Counted from the first letter of the stretch, positions 1 to 8,728 are shown. The stretch: DNA of 64,000 bases from Bacillota bacterium (GCA_026627385.1 JAPNUR010000014.1:1-64000), one strand, 5' to 3'. Made by a program: numbers and translations. The notes: generated by a model not told the origin, from the letters alone.

Positions 1-96
1 CAGCGTAAGACGTTTGGGGCTAACGGCTCCGGCGCAGAGATCCATGAGCCAGGAACTTTCGGGAGCGATCCCGGAAATCCCCGCCTCAACCCATGA
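1..96 (+). CDS. C-terminal tail of an ORF cut by the window edge
   Basis: Frame 1 is open from the first base to a TGA at 94-96, giving about 31 residues rich in Gly, Pro, Ser and Asn. No fold is recognisable in so short a piece. The composition and the GC-rich hairpin overlapping the stop resemble the low-complexity tails of TnpB-type transposon proteins, whose 3' ends overlap their guide RNA, but this is inference. It could equally be a chance open frame. Confidence 0.3.
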   Translation, partial: QRKTFGANGSGAEIHEPGTFGSDPGNPRLNP

Positions 97-107
97 GGGT
101 TAGGCGG
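81..107 (+). terminator. GC-rich hairpin at the end of the edge ORF
   Basis: A near-perfect inverted repeat pairs 81-92 (ccgcctcaaccc) with 97-107 (gggttaggcgg) around a 4-base loop, with one bulged base. It overlaps the stop at 94-96. No T tract follows, so it may be a transposon or guide-RNA end structure rather than a classical terminator. Confidence 0.4.
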
Positions 108-217
108 CGGGAGAGTTCATCAAGGTTTCGGTAGCGAGTTCGGGGCGATCGCAGTCCGTCATAAAATGGGACATGACCTACTATAAAGAAATCATTTAAG
201 GAGAGGAGCACGCTGGT

Positions 218-1354
218 ATGTCAATGGAAGCTGCAAGGAAACCCCAACCTAGTGATCGATTTACTTTTGGTCTATGGACTGTGGGCAATCGAGGTCGCGA
301 CCCTTTTGGAGATGCTGTGCGGCCGCCCCTGGCTTCAACAACCGTTGTGGAACGTTTAAGTGAGCTGGGCGCTTACGGAGTATCGCTACACGACAACGAT
401 TTGGTGCCCATTGATGCCACGGCCGGGGAACGGGATCGGATCGTTCGCGAGTTTCAGAAGGCCTTACAAGATTGGAATCTAAGAGTTCCTATGGTGACTG
501 TGAATTTGTTTTACGACCCGGTATTTAAAGATGGAGCGCTGACAAGTTCAGTGCGAAGCGTGCGGCAATATGCAGTAGAAAAGACCAAACGGGCCATGGA
601 CTTGGGTGCCGAGCTGGGAGCAGAAATCTTTGTTCTCTGGGGTGGGCGCGAGGGATCGGAAATGGATGGTGCTCGAGATGCCCGCCAGGGTCTCGCCTAC
701 TACCGAGAAAGTCTTAACACGCTATGCGAATATGTTAAAACCCAGCGGTACGCGATGCGTATAGCCTTAGAACCGAAGCCTAATGAACCTCGGAGCGATA
801 TTTACCTGCCGAGCGTCGGGTCCATGCTCGCCTTTATTCAGACCTTAGACGACCCTGAGATGGTCGGCGTGAATCCGGAAGTTGCCCATGCTAAAATGGC
901 TGGGCTAAACCCGGTCCATGAGGTGGCTCAAGCACTGGACGCCGGAAAGCTGTTTCATATTGACCTGAACGATCAGCGAATCGGGCGATTTGATCAAGAT
1001 CTGCGCTTCGGATCGGACGACCTCAAGGGTGCGTTTTACCTTGTGAAATTGCTGGAAGATAGTCATTACCTGGGCCCTTTGCACTTTGATGCCCATGCCT
1101 ACCGTACCGAAGATGCCGAAGGGGTGTGGGATTTTGCTGCGGGATGCATGCGCACTTATTTAATCCTGAAGGACAAGGTCCGGCAGTTTTATGAAGATAC
1201 CGAAATTCAGTCGGCCTTGGCAGAATGGCGTGCCTGGTGCGAACAAGAGCGTCCCATTCATTCACGCGAAGATCGCGAATTTTGGGGCCAGGCCGGCTAC
1301 CGCTACGAACGACTAGACCAATTAATCAATGAACTCATTTTGGGGGTCAGATAG
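218..1354 (+). CDS. xylA: xylose isomerase
   Basis: This 378-residue protein interconverts D-xylose and D-xylulose (and D-glucose and D-fructose) in the cytoplasm, using two divalent metal ions. Its length fits the short class I (actinobacterial-type) enzymes. Every active-site residue of that class can be placed: H58 and D61 in SLHDND, E185 and K187 in [10 protein letters not shown]221 and H224 in NPEVAHAK, D249 in FHIDL, D259 and D261 in RFDQDLRFG, and D291 in FDAHAY. The ATG at 218 has a strong site (aaggagagg, 198-206). The xylulokinase gene starts 11 bases downstream, so the two form an operon. Identification is very secure. Confidence 0.97.
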   Translation: MSMEAARKPQPSDRFTFGLWTVGNRGRDPFGDAVRPPLASTTVVERLSELGAYGVSLHDNDLVPIDATAGERDRIVREFQKALQDWNLRVPMVTVNLFYDPVFKDGALTSSVRSVRQYAVEKTKRAMDLGAELGAEIFVLWGGREGSEMDGARDARQGLAYYRESLNTLCEYVKTQRYAMRIALEPKPNEPRSDIYLPSVGSMLAFIQTLDDPEMVGVNPEVAHAKMAGLNPVHEVAQALDAGKLFHIDLNDQRIGRFDQDLRFGSDDLKGAFYLVKLLEDSHYLGPLHFDAHAYRTEDAEGVWDFAAGCMRTYLILKDKVRQFYEDTEIQSALAEWRAWCEQERPIHSREDREFWGQAGYRYERLDQLINELILGVR

Positions 1355-1365
1355 GAGGGGGACCG

Positions 1366-2841
1366 GTGGATTCCGCGTTCATGGGATGGGATGTCGGAAC
1401 CCAGGCATTAAAGGCCGTGGTGCTAAATGAGGCGGGCGAGGTTTTATGGGAGAAGAGTCATCCATATCCCATCGGGAGCCCTGCTGAAACGTGGTTTGAG
1501 CAAGAGCCGTCGACCTGGTTAGCCGCTTATGATGCCATTGCGGAACAGTTTGTGGCAGCGTCCCTGCCAGTGCATTTGCGCGGCGTAGGATTCACTGGTC
1601 AAATGCATACCACGGTAGTAACGGATGCGAACGGATGTCCCCTAAGGCCGGCTATTCTCTGGTCGGATCAACGGGCAAGTCATTATGGACCAATACTGAT
1701 AGACCGTTGGGGCACTGCGGGAACGGCCGCGGTTGGCGGAAATTACCCGTTAGCCAATTTTTCCGCCCTGCGCCTACTGTGGATTCGCGACCATGAACCG
1801 CGTATTTTTGATAACCTTCGGCGCGTCGCGTTAGCCAAGGATTGGTTGCGAAACCAGGTGAGCGGGAGTTGGGCGACCGACGTGACTGACGCATCCGGGA
1901 CTTATTTATTTGACGTAGCGCGTCGGCAGTGGGCGAGCGAGTGGGCTCAGCACCTAGGACTTGAGACAAGCTCGTGGTTCGGGCCCGCGGTGGAATCGGC
2001 AACGATTGTCGGGTCAGTGATGCGGGGACCGGAGTGTTTATGTGGGTTACCTGTGGTGGCCGGGGCAGGTGATCAAGAGGCGAGCGCAGTGGGTACCGGC
2101 GTGGTTTCACCTGGGACCCTAGGAATTTCGCTGGGTACTTCCGGAGTGGTGTTTATGCCAACCGGTGAGTTTCAACCGCCCCGGCATCCAGCGGTTCATG
2201 CGTTTTGTCATGCGGTCCCTGGCGGCTGGCACTGGATGGCGGTTACGCAAGCGGCGGCCCTGTGTTGGCGTTGGTACCGGGACGCATTTTTTCCAGGCCT
2301 GACATATAGCGAATTGGACCAGCGGGTTGCACAGGTGTCTAGTGACGGCATATTCTTCTTTCCCTACTTGCAGGGAGAACGAGCTCCGTTAATGAATGCG
2401 CAGATTCCGGGCATTTTGATGGGAATACGCCCGCACCATACTGCCGTCGAAATTGGCAAAGCAGTTCTTGAAGGCGTGGCTTTTAGTCTGTATCACGCGT
2501 GGGTCGCGATGCAGGAGGACGCCTGGCCCGGGTTGGCCCCCCGCGTGGTCATGACGGGCGGTGGGTCGGCCAGTCCCGTATGGGCGCAAATTATCGCCGA
2601 CGTCTTTGGTCAACCAGTGAGTGTAGTGGGTGACGCGGGTGCGGCAGCGGGGGCTGCCTGGCTAGCGTTCCAAGGGGTGGACAAACATGACAATCCACTC
2701 CCCGTGAAACCCCTGACGTCATACGAACCAGGACCGGCATCGCCCCGATATCGAGAGGATGCGGACACATTTATCCGGTGGGCTGAACGGTTGAACCAGG
2801 CGTGGCAGGACGAGGAACACCGCGCAATTCGCAGCAGATGA
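1366..2841 (+). CDS. xylB: xylulokinase (FGGY kinase)
   Basis: This 491-residue FGGY carbohydrate kinase should phosphorylate D-xylulose to xylulose 5-phosphate, the step after XylA. The N-terminal phosphate-binding segment GWDVGTQALKAVV is at residues 8-20. GFTGQMHT follows in the N-terminal lobe. GAGDQEASAVG holds the expected catalytic Asp near residue 233. GGGSASPVWAQ is the C-terminal FGGY signature. The length is normal for xylulokinases. The GTG start at 1366 is preceded by ggaggggg, which abuts the xylA stop. The position next to xylA argues for xylulose over other FGGY substrates. Confidence 0.94.
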   Translation: MDSAFMGWDVGTQALKAVVLNEAGEVLWEKSHPYPIGSPAETWFEQEPSTWLAAYDAIAEQFVAASLPVHLRGVGFTGQMHTTVVTDANGCPLRPAILWSDQRASHYGPILIDRWGTAGTAAVGGNYPLANFSALRLLWIRDHEPRIFDNLRRVALAKDWLRNQVSGSWATDVTDASGTYLFDVARRQWASEWAQHLGLETSSWFGPAVESATIVGSVMRGPECLCGLPVVAGAGDQEASAVGTGVVSPGTLGISLGTSGVVFMPTGEFQPPRHPAVHAFCHAVPGGWHWMAVTQAAALCWRWYRDAFFPGLTYSELDQRVAQVSSDGIFFFPYLQGERAPLMNAQIPGILMGIRPHHTAVEIGKAVLEGVAFSLYHAWVAMQEDAWPGLAPRVVMTGGGSASPVWAQIIADVFGQPVSVVGDAGAAAGAAWLAFQGVDKHDNPLPVKPLTSYEPGPASPRYREDADTFIRWAERLNQAWQDEEHRAIRSR

Positions 2842-3053
2842 CGCAAAGGCTCGATGTGCTGGTGGGTTCTAGAAGAAAACGGTGAGAGTCGCGGAGATGG
2901 TGAATCGATAAAGGCGCTAGAGCGAGCCATGGCCAGGTCGTTGAACAACACGCCCGCGCACTTTCCTTCCTAAGCCCCGGCTTCTCAGCAAGGGTATGAA
3001 CAGGCGATTTCTCGTACAAGCTAGCGGCGTAACCTAGTGGAGAGGATGGTTCG

Positions 3054-3758
3054 ATGCGCTGGCTTAGCTATTTACTGGTTGCCTTGCTTCCGTGGTTTCC
3101 GTTGCACCGCCCGACGATTTCTCGCCCAGCCCCAGTGATCAAACAGGTGCTGACAACTCAAAAGGTCGTGGCATTGACGTTTGATGACGGCCCGACCCGC
3201 ACGTGGACGCCAGAAATTTTAAAGATCCTGAAGGAAAACCATGTCCGTGCGACGTTCTTTGTCGTTGGCAGTCACGCCATTCAACGGCCGGAAATTTTAA
3301 AAGACGAAGTCGATGCAGGCATGGAGATTGGTAGCCATGGCTACCAGCACCTCACGCTACGGCAAAAAGACGCGGCCCAGGTCAAGCGGGAAATCGAGCA
3401 AAACGAAGAGCTCTTAACCTCGTTGGGCGTGCCCAAGCCGACCTTGTACCGGCTTCCCGGCGGCGCGTCCGATGCGACGGCACTTCGCGTGCTCGGTGAT
3501 ATGGGCTACAAAGTGATTGGGTGGTCGGTAGACACGCGCGATTGGCGCCGGCGGTTTAGCGCGAGTCAACTGGTAGAACGCGTGATGAAACAGGTCGAGC
3601 CGGGCGCGATCATCATTTTTCACGATGGGCCCAATTCCTCGAAAGCGACGGTAGATGCGGTGAAAACCCTGGTGCCCGACCTTATCAAGTCTGGATGGAA
3701 GTTGGACACCGTCTCTCAACTGTTAAAGCTGGAACGGATGCCGCACCATGTCTCGTAA
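3054..3758 (+). CDS. exported polysaccharide deacetylase (NodB family)
   Basis: A 234-residue carbohydrate esterase family 4 protein, expected to remove N-acetyl groups from peptidoglycan or another surface polysaccharide. An N-terminal hydrophobic segment (residues about 3-17) looks like a signal peptide or anchor. The NodB motifs are present: TFDDGP at 42-47 (catalytic and metal Asp), SHGYQH at 94-99 (metal His pair), a variant RLPGG, DTRDW, and IIFHDGP near 200 with the catalytic His. The ATG at 3054 has an upstream gtggagagga. The next gene, also exported, starts just after its stop, suggesting joint action on the cell wall. The architecture resembles the PdaA/PdaB sporulation deacetylases, but the exact substrate is not shown. 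Confidence 0.9.
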   Translation: MRWLSYLLVALLPWFPLHRPTISRPAPVIKQVLTTQKVVALTFDDGPTRTWTPEILKILKENHVRATFFVVGSHAIQRPEILKDEVDAGMEIGSHGYQHLTLRQKDAAQVKREIEQNEELLTSLGVPKPTLYRLPGGASDATALRVLGDMGYKVIGWSVDTRDWRRRFSASQLVERVMKQVEPGAIIIFHDGPNSSKATVDAVKTLVPDLIKSGWKLDTVSQLLKLERMPHHVS

Positions 3759-3771
3759 GCGAGGTGGGAAC

Positions 3772-4758
3772 GTGAGCCGCTCGCGGAGATTCGGGGCTGT
3801 CGTCTTGCTAACTCTAGTCAGCGCGTTGACGGCAAGTCCCGCTGCCGTGGCCGCTAGCCAATTGCAGGTCATTGGATTCTGGGCCAGTGATGCGAGTGCG
3901 GGACTAGCTGGCCTTTATCAATACCCGCGCTCCATCACGTACTTTACGCCCTTTTGGTATTCCGTCAATGCCATGGGGGGACTGGTGAATCACGTCAACA
4001 CGGCTATCCTGGATAAAGTGAACAGTCTTCATATTCCCATTACCCCTTTGGTCAATGATGCGACGGGAACGCAGGCGTTTTTGCGAAATCCCCTGACCCG
4101 CTTAAATGCGGCGCGCAATATTGCCGATATGGTGAAAGGACAGCATTACGCGGGGGTAGACATTGACTTTGAACCCACGCACACCAGCCTTGCGCCCGAG
4201 TTGAGCGCCTTTGCGATTGACCTCAGGGACTTTTTGCCTCGCCGTGCGGTGGTCAGCATGGCCATTGTACCGAATTCGGGCGGCGCCTATCAATGGAACA
4301 AATTGATTCCGGAGGTCAATCAATTTGTGCTCATGAGTTACGATGAGCATGACGATGGGTCGTACGCTGGGCCGGTGGCGGCGACGCCTTGGGTACAAAA
4401 CATTTTGACCCGAATGGAACGGGTTGTCCCAGCCAACAAAATTGATTTGGGGATCGCCGTCTACGGGTATATCTGGCCCTTAGGCAGTACTGTGGCGACC
4501 ACGGTGCCGTATAACGCGGTGACGCCCCAGATGAATGAGCATGCGAAGTGGGATACCGAAGATCAGGAAACCTATGCCACGTTTGACACCGCGAGTGGCC
4601 CCGTCATCGCCTGGTGGGAATCGCTCCAGGGCATGAATCAAAAAATTCAGTTGGCTAAAGAAGATCATCTCCATGGGGTCGCCCTCTGGCACCTCGGCTA
4701 TGCCAACAAATCGGTGTACCAGCTCTTGCTTCATCAGATTGGAAGCCAGCCGACGTAG
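3772..4758 (+). CDS. exported glycoside hydrolase family 18-like protein
   Basis: A 328-residue secreted TIM-barrel protein of the chitinase/spore-cortex-hydrolase class. An N-terminal signal peptide runs from SRSRR through a hydrophobic core to an AVAAS cleavage-like site. The GH18 catalytic motif appears as GVDIDFE with the acid Glu near residue 134, and FVLMSYDEHD matches the later substrate-binding strand. The GTG at 3772 is chosen because gaggtggg lies 4-11 bases upstream. An in-frame ATG at 3748 overlaps the previous gene and has no site. The protein resembles the catalytic domain of YaaH/SleL-type cortex enzymes without LysM repeats. Pairing with a deacetylase suggests wall or spore-cortex turnover. 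Confidence 0.85.
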   Translation: MSRSRRFGAVVLLTLVSALTASPAAVAASQLQVIGFWASDASAGLAGLYQYPRSITYFTPFWYSVNAMGGLVNHVNTAILDKVNSLHIPITPLVNDATGTQAFLRNPLTRLNAARNIADMVKGQHYAGVDIDFEPTHTSLAPELSAFAIDLRDFLPRRAVVSMAIVPNSGGAYQWNKLIPEVNQFVLMSYDEHDDGSYAGPVAATPWVQNILTRMERVVPANKIDLGIAVYGYIWPLGSTVATTVPYNAVTPQMNEHAKWDTEDQETYATFDTASGPVIAWWESLQGMNQKIQLAKEDHLHGVALWHLGYANKSVYQLLLHQIGSQPT

Positions 4759-4879
4759 CGCGCCCGTATAAGCTCCGCGTGATCAGGAAAGGGGCGCAAG
4801 GCTAGAACCCTGTTCAAATGCTTGAGGGGCTTTAACTGTTTCCTTGCAATTTGACTAAGCCTGTTCTAAACTACTGAAT

Positions 4880-5502
4880 ATGAATGCATTAGTGACGATT
4901 CACGAGGCGTCCCAAGCCTTGGGCGTGTCGATGTCCACGTTACGGCGTTGGGAACGGGAGGGAAAGCTGGTCCCGGAACACACCCCCGGCGGCCATCGTC
5001 GCTATGATTTGGCGAAGCGGTATCCCGAACGTTTCCGGGCGGGTGCCGACGTCACGCGAAAATCGCTTACGCGCGGGTATCGAGCCACGACCAGAAAGCC
5101 GAGTGGGAGCGGCAAAAGCAGGTCTTGGCACAGTACTGTGCCCGCCAAGGCGGGACGTGTGAGGTCGTGGCCGACCTCGGATCGGGCATGAATGACCACC
5201 AAAAGGGCCTCCAGCGATTGCTCGATGACATCCTCGCCGATCGGGTGGGTCGGCTGGTGGTGACGCACAAGGATCGGCTCTTACGCGTTGGGGCGGAACT
5301 TGTCTTTGCGATGTGCGAGGCCCAGCACGTGGAAGGGGTGATTCTCAACCCAGGAGAGGACACCCCGTTTGAAGAGGAATTGGCCCCAGATGGGCTGGAA
5401 GTCATCACGGTGTTTTTGGCCTGGCTGTATGGTAGTTGGTCACGAAAGACTCCAAAGCTGCTCGATGCCGTGAAACACGCGGTGGCGGAGGCGTCGTCAT
5501 GA
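4880..5502 (+). pseudogene. tnpA: IS607 serine recombinase TnpA, frameshifted
   Basis: The first frame (4880 to about 5062) encodes a MerR-type DNA-binding domain: the helix-turn-helix with LGVSMSTLRRWEREGK, then TPGGHRRY, residues 1-60. The second frame (from about 5062 to 5502) encodes the serine-recombinase catalytic domain: YARVSSHDQK with the nucleophile Ser, DLGSGMN, and HKDRLLRVGAEL. The two parts join at AAAA (5059-5062). A -1 shift there restores ADVTRK followed by IAYARVSS, exactly where intact relatives continue. It is therefore either a one-event pseudogene or a slippage-dependent fusion. The 3' end overlaps the tnpB start (ATGA). Confidence 0.85.
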
Positions 5503-6635
5503 TGCTCGCCCACAAGATTGCCCTCGATCCCAATGATGTGCAGGAAACGTACTTTCTCAAGGCCGCCGACGTGGCGCGCTTTGCCTATAACTGGGCGCTG
5601 GCGGAGTGGCAACGCCAGTATGATGCCTGGAAAGCCGACCCGACCTTGCCGAAGCCGTCCGAAGCGGCTCTGCGGCGTCAACTGAACGCCATCAAGCGCG
5701 ACGCATTTCCCTGGATGCTGGAGGTCACCAAAAACGCTCCGCAGATGGCAATTATTCATTTGGGCCGCGCATTTCAGAATTTCTTCGCCGGGACCGCCGA
5801 GTATCCGACGTTCAAGAAGAAGGGCCGCCACGACAGCTTTACGCTCACGAACGATCAATTCACGGTCAAAGGCCGCCAAGTGCATATCCCAAAGCTCGGC
5901 TGGGTCCGCCTCCACGAACCGTTGCGGTTCGTCGGCAAAGTCGTGGAACGCACCGTCTCGCGGACGGCCGACCGCTGGTTTTTGAGTATCACCGTCGAAC
6001 TGCCCGATCCCCCTGTCGTCCGCCGCGAAAACCAAGCGGTGGTCGGGGTGGATTGGGGCGTGTCGGCGTTGGCCACGCTCTCTACTGGCGAGAAAATCGC
6101 GGGACCGAAAGCCTATGCTCATGCCCTGCACAAGCTCCGCCGGTTATCAAAACAGTTCAGTCGTCAAATGGAAGCCGCGAAAGTCCGCGCCGGGCTTGAG
6201 CCCGGCCAACCCATTCCGAACGGCATGCATATCCCGTGGTCCAAGAACATGGTCAAAATCCAACGGCGCATCGCCCGGCTCCATGCCCGGATTGCGAATA
6301 TCCGGGCCGATGCCTTGCACCAGTTGACCACGATGCTGGTCGAGCGATTTGATGTCATCGCCATCGAAGATCTGAACGTCGCCGGGATGCTCAAAAACCA
6401 CCAGCTGGCTCGTCGGATGGCGGATAGGGGCTTTGGCGAATTTCGCCGTCAGTTGGAGTACAAGGCGACCCAGCGCGGCAAGCTGGTCATCGTCGTCAAT
6501 CGCTGGTATCCCAGTAGCAAAGCGTGTTCCGCCTGTGGCTACACAATACTGAAAATGCCGCTTGCGGTGCGTGAGTGGACCTGCCCAGCCTGTCACACAC
6601 GCCACGACCGCGACGTCAATGCGGCGATCAATTGA
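5499..6635 (+). CDS. tnpB: TnpB RNA-guided nuclease (IS607 OrfB), prematurely ended
   Basis: TnpB proteins are RuvC-type nucleases guided by an RNA from the element's 3' end, and ancestors of Cas12. This 378-residue copy keeps all three RuvC acidic residues: D185 in GVDWG, E290 in AIEDLN and D372 in DRDVNAA. It also keeps the zinc knuckle CSAC...CPAC between them. The start is ATG 5499 (or 5502), overlapping the tnpA stop. It ends by TGA at 6633-6635 straight after DVNAAIN, where relatives normally read Leu and continue RQ-AESS. The following codons still read RQVAESS and stay open to 6801, so the tail was lost by a single stop-creating change (TTA to TGA would suffice). The nuclease core is intact. 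Confidence 0.93.
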   Translation: MMLAHKIALDPNDVQETYFLKAADVARFAYNWALAEWQRQYDAWKADPTLPKPSEAALRRQLNAIKRDAFPWMLEVTKNAPQMAIIHLGRAFQNFFAGTAEYPTFKKKGRHDSFTLTNDQFTVKGRQVHIPKLGWVRLHEPLRFVGKVVERTVSRTADRWFLSITVELPDPPVVRRENQAVVGVDWGVSALATLSTGEKIAGPKAYAHALHKLRRLSKQFSRQMEAAKVRAGLEPGQPIPNGMHIPWSKNMVKIQRRIARLHARIANIRADALHQLTTMLVERFDVIAIEDLNVAGMLKNHQLARRMADRGFGEFRRQLEYKATQRGKLVIVVNRWYPSSKACSACGYTILKMPLAVREWTCPACHTRHDRDVNAAIN

Positions 6636-6803
6636 CGGCAAGTGGCCGAGAGTTCGGTGAGGAGCTCCTCACCCGTTCCGGCGTCAACCGGACTGCTCGG
6701 TGACAAGCCTGGGGAGCGTCCGCCGGTGGACGACCGGCCAATGGCCCTCAGAAGCCGTGGCGCGATGAACCAGGAAGATGGCGCCAGATTTGGTCAAGTA
6801 TGA
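6636..6803 (+). ncRNA. possible guide (omega/re) RNA region of the IS607 TnpB
   Basis: In TnpB elements the guide RNA scaffold overlaps the tnpB 3' end and runs to the right end of the element. This 168-base stretch holds GC-rich self-complementary segments such as gaggagctcctc (6659-6670). It stays open in the TnpB frame for 55 codons until TGA at 6801. The RNA itself is not demonstrable by reading alone. The position is assigned from family knowledge. Confidence 0.4.
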
Positions 6804-6845
6804 TCAGAAATGGATAAGTCCATCAGAACGGTTACCCGTGTTCGG

Positions 6846-6851
6846 TATAAT
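6846..6851 (+). promoter_or_regulatory. -10 element upstream of the PHP-family gene
   Basis: A perfect TATAAT lies 45 bases before the ATG at 6896, just beyond the IS607 right end. No good -35 is visible at 17-18 bases, so the promoter may be weak or activator-dependent. Confidence 0.45.
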
Positions 6852-6895
6852 GGGATAGATTCATGCAACACGCGTTTTGAACAGGGAGAGAGACA

Positions 6896-7672
6896 ATGAT
6901 TGACCTCCATGCGCCTTGGCTTCTAGGCGTCGATGGCGTCCCCGCCTCGCGGGACGAGGTTCTGCGATTGGCGCACGACGCCGTGCAGGACGGGATTACC
7001 GCGGTGGGCATGGGAGCGCAAACAGGGGGATCGCGGCGCCCGGTTGCGCGAGACGAATACTTCGCCGCGTTTGAACGTGCGCGCCAGTGGTTGCTCGACG
7101 AGGGAATTGATTTGGGGCTCGTCCCGTCAATGGAGGTGCGATTGGCAAAGGGGATGGCGGAGGGATACCGACGCGGCCACTATGTGCCGTTAGGGAATAC
7201 TGCATACCTCTGCCTAGAGTTGCCGCCTAATGACTTTCCGGCGTATACCTTTGACGAAGTGCAAGGCCTTCAGGATGAAGGATGCCGCGTGTTACTGCTC
7301 CATCCCGAACGAAATCGGACCGTCTGTCGACATCCCGAACTCATGGCGCGCTTGAGTGCGATGGGGGTGGTCGGGGTCGCGTCGGCGGGATCGCTGATGG
7401 GCCGTTTTGGTGAAGAAGTTGAGGCCCGATCATGGTATCTGATGGACGCGGGGTGGATCCATACAGTGGCGAGTGATGTTCGTGGCCGGCAGCCGCTTGT
7501 GCGGCTTTCGCCTGCCCGGGAGCTATTATGCCGTCGCTATGGGGATCGCGAGGCATTTCGTACCATGCTTGACGTGCCTAAAGCCATCCTGCAGGACAGA
7601 TACGTCGAACCCCGGGCGCGAGATCCCATTGGGTGGCAGCGTTGGCGGATGGCACCGGTAGGCCTTCGCTGA
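6896..7672 (+). CDS. CpsB/YwqE-like PHP-family protein with a degenerate metal site
   Basis: This 258-residue protein follows the plan of the manganese-dependent tyrosine phosphatases (CpsB, YwqE) that regulate capsule and exopolysaccharide synthesis. Matching landmarks are MIDLH at the start, GITAVGMG near 40, VPSMEVRL near 80, LLLHPERNR near 140, the GxxGRFG turn, and HTVASDVRGR near 190. Several metal ligands are changed: the usual H-x-H reads HAP, the second His pair is missing at GAQTGG, and the final DAH reads DVR. It may bind fewer metals or have lost phosphatase activity. The ATG has an agggagaga site upstream. A flippase gene lies 1.2 kb downstream, which fits a polysaccharide role. 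Confidence 0.68.
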   Translation: MIDLHAPWLLGVDGVPASRDEVLRLAHDAVQDGITAVGMGAQTGGSRRPVARDEYFAAFERARQWLLDEGIDLGLVPSMEVRLAKGMAEGYRRGHYVPLGNTAYLCLELPPNDFPAYTFDEVQGLQDEGCRVLLLHPERNRTVCRHPELMARLSAMGVVGVASAGSLMGRFGEEVEARSWYLMDAGWIHTVASDVRGRQPLVRLSPARELLCRRYGDREAFRTMLDVPKAILQDRYVEPRARDPIGWQRWRMAPVGLR

Positions 7673-7702
7673 TCAAGGCGGCGAGATAAAAGGGGTGACG
7701 AC

Positions 7703-8728
7703 ATGAAAGCGGTCATCTTTGAATCCTTTGGCGATGTGTCCACGTTGCAGTATCGTGAAGTGGCAACCCCCGAGCCGGGGCCGGGAGAAGCGCTGATCAA
7801 GGTATCGCGAGTAGGCGTCAACCGCCTGGATTTGATGGCCCGTCAAGGGGAGGTTGGCCCGTTGCCGCTGCCACACATCTCGGGATCTGAGGTGTCAGGG
7901 GTGGTGGCCGCGATTGGCCCAGGGGTGCAAATCGCGACGGGGACCCGGGTCGCGGTGGCGCCCTACCTCTATTGCGGGCGCTGCGAGTATTGCCTCAAGG
8001 GCCAAGAGACGTTGTGCCTCAAAAGCGATATTTTGGGATTGCGTTCTCAAGGCGGCTACGCTGAATACGTGGTGGTGCCGGAAGCGAGTCTGGTCCCCAT
8101 CCCTGAAGGGGTGACGGATAGCGCGGCGGCCGCCGTGGCCCTGTCAGCTGTTACGGCGTGGCACATGCTCGTCGATCAGGTGCGCATAAAGCCGGGCGAT
8201 ATTGTCTTGGTGTGGGCGGCCGGATCTGGCGTCGGCAGCGCGGCGGTGCAAATTGCGCGGCTTCACGGGGCGCGAGTGATTGCTACCGCCGGAAGCGATG
8301 CCAAACTGGATGCGGCAGTGAATAACCTCGGCGCAGATTGGGCCATTAACTATCGCCGCGAAGATGTTTACGAGCGTGTCCGCGCCATCACGGGAAAACG
8401 CGGTGTGGATGTGGTCTTTGAACATTTAGGGCGGGACACGATGGCGACGAGCCTTCGATGTCTTGCGCGTGGCGGGACGATCGTGACCTGTGGCACGCTC
8501 ACCGGCCGCGAGGCGGTGGTGGACCTTTGGTCAATCTTTGCCAAAGAACTGAAAGTGATTGGCTCCTATGGGGGAACCCGCGCCAATCTTCAGCGTTTGT
8601 TACAGCTCGTCCGAGAGGCGCGGTTTCGGCCAGTGATTGATCAGGAACTGCCGCTACAGGACGCCGCACGCGCTCACCAGCGGATGGCCAACCGCGAACA
8701 ATTTGGGAAGATCCTCTTAGTTCCTTAG
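7703..8728 (+). CDS. zinc-type alcohol dehydrogenase / quinone oxidoreductase (MDR)
   Basis: A 341-residue medium-chain dehydrogenase/reductase. The N-terminal GroES-like domain contains VGVNRLDLMARQG and the structural zinc loop CGRCEYCLKGQETLC (residues about 92-106). The Rossmann domain contains the nucleotide-binding segment GSGVGSAAVQIARLHGA (about 175-190). The catalytic-zinc position that is normally GHE reads SGSEVSG, so the second zinc may be absent and activity may be more quinone-reductase-like. It should reduce or oxidise an alcohol, aldehyde or enone with NAD(P)H. The ATG follows aaaaggggtgacgac. A strong terminator hairpin lies about 100 bases downstream. Confidence 0.88.
   Translation: MKAVIFESFGDVSTLQYREVATPEPGPGEALIKVSRVGVNRLDLMARQGEVGPLPLPHISGSEVSGVVAAIGPGVQIATGTRVAVAPYLYCGRCEYCLKGQETLCLKSDILGLRSQGGYAEYVVVPEASLVPIPEGVTDSAAAAVALSAVTAWHMLVDQVRIKPGDIVLVWAAGSGVGSAAVQIARLHGARVIATAGSDAKLDAAVNNLGADWAINYRREDVYERVRAITGKRGVDVVFEHLGRDTMATSLRCLARGGTIVTCGTLTGREAVVDLWSIFAKELKVIGSYGGTRANLQRLLQLVREARFRPVIDQELPLQDAARAHQRMANREQFGKILLVP

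Larger units (their letters stand above)
4780..6810 (+). mobile_element. IS607-type insertion sequence (approximate ends)
   Basis: A MerR-HTH/serine recombinase gene overlaps a tnpB gene, the standard IS607 layout. The ends are not certain because IS607 elements lack terminal inverted repeats and obvious target duplications. The bounds given use a shared TGATCAG-AA motif at 4780-4789 and 6801-6810, which flanks both genes. The left gap (4790-4879) and right gap (6636-6803) would hold the recombinase sites and guide RNA. The recombinase gene is frameshifted, so the copy may not move by itself. Confidence 0.75.

Noticed and set aside
5067-6131. Long minus-strand open frame (354 codons) opposite tnpA/tnpB
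   Set aside because: It is antisense to clear family motifs on the plus strand, has no ribosome site and shows no recognisable domain.
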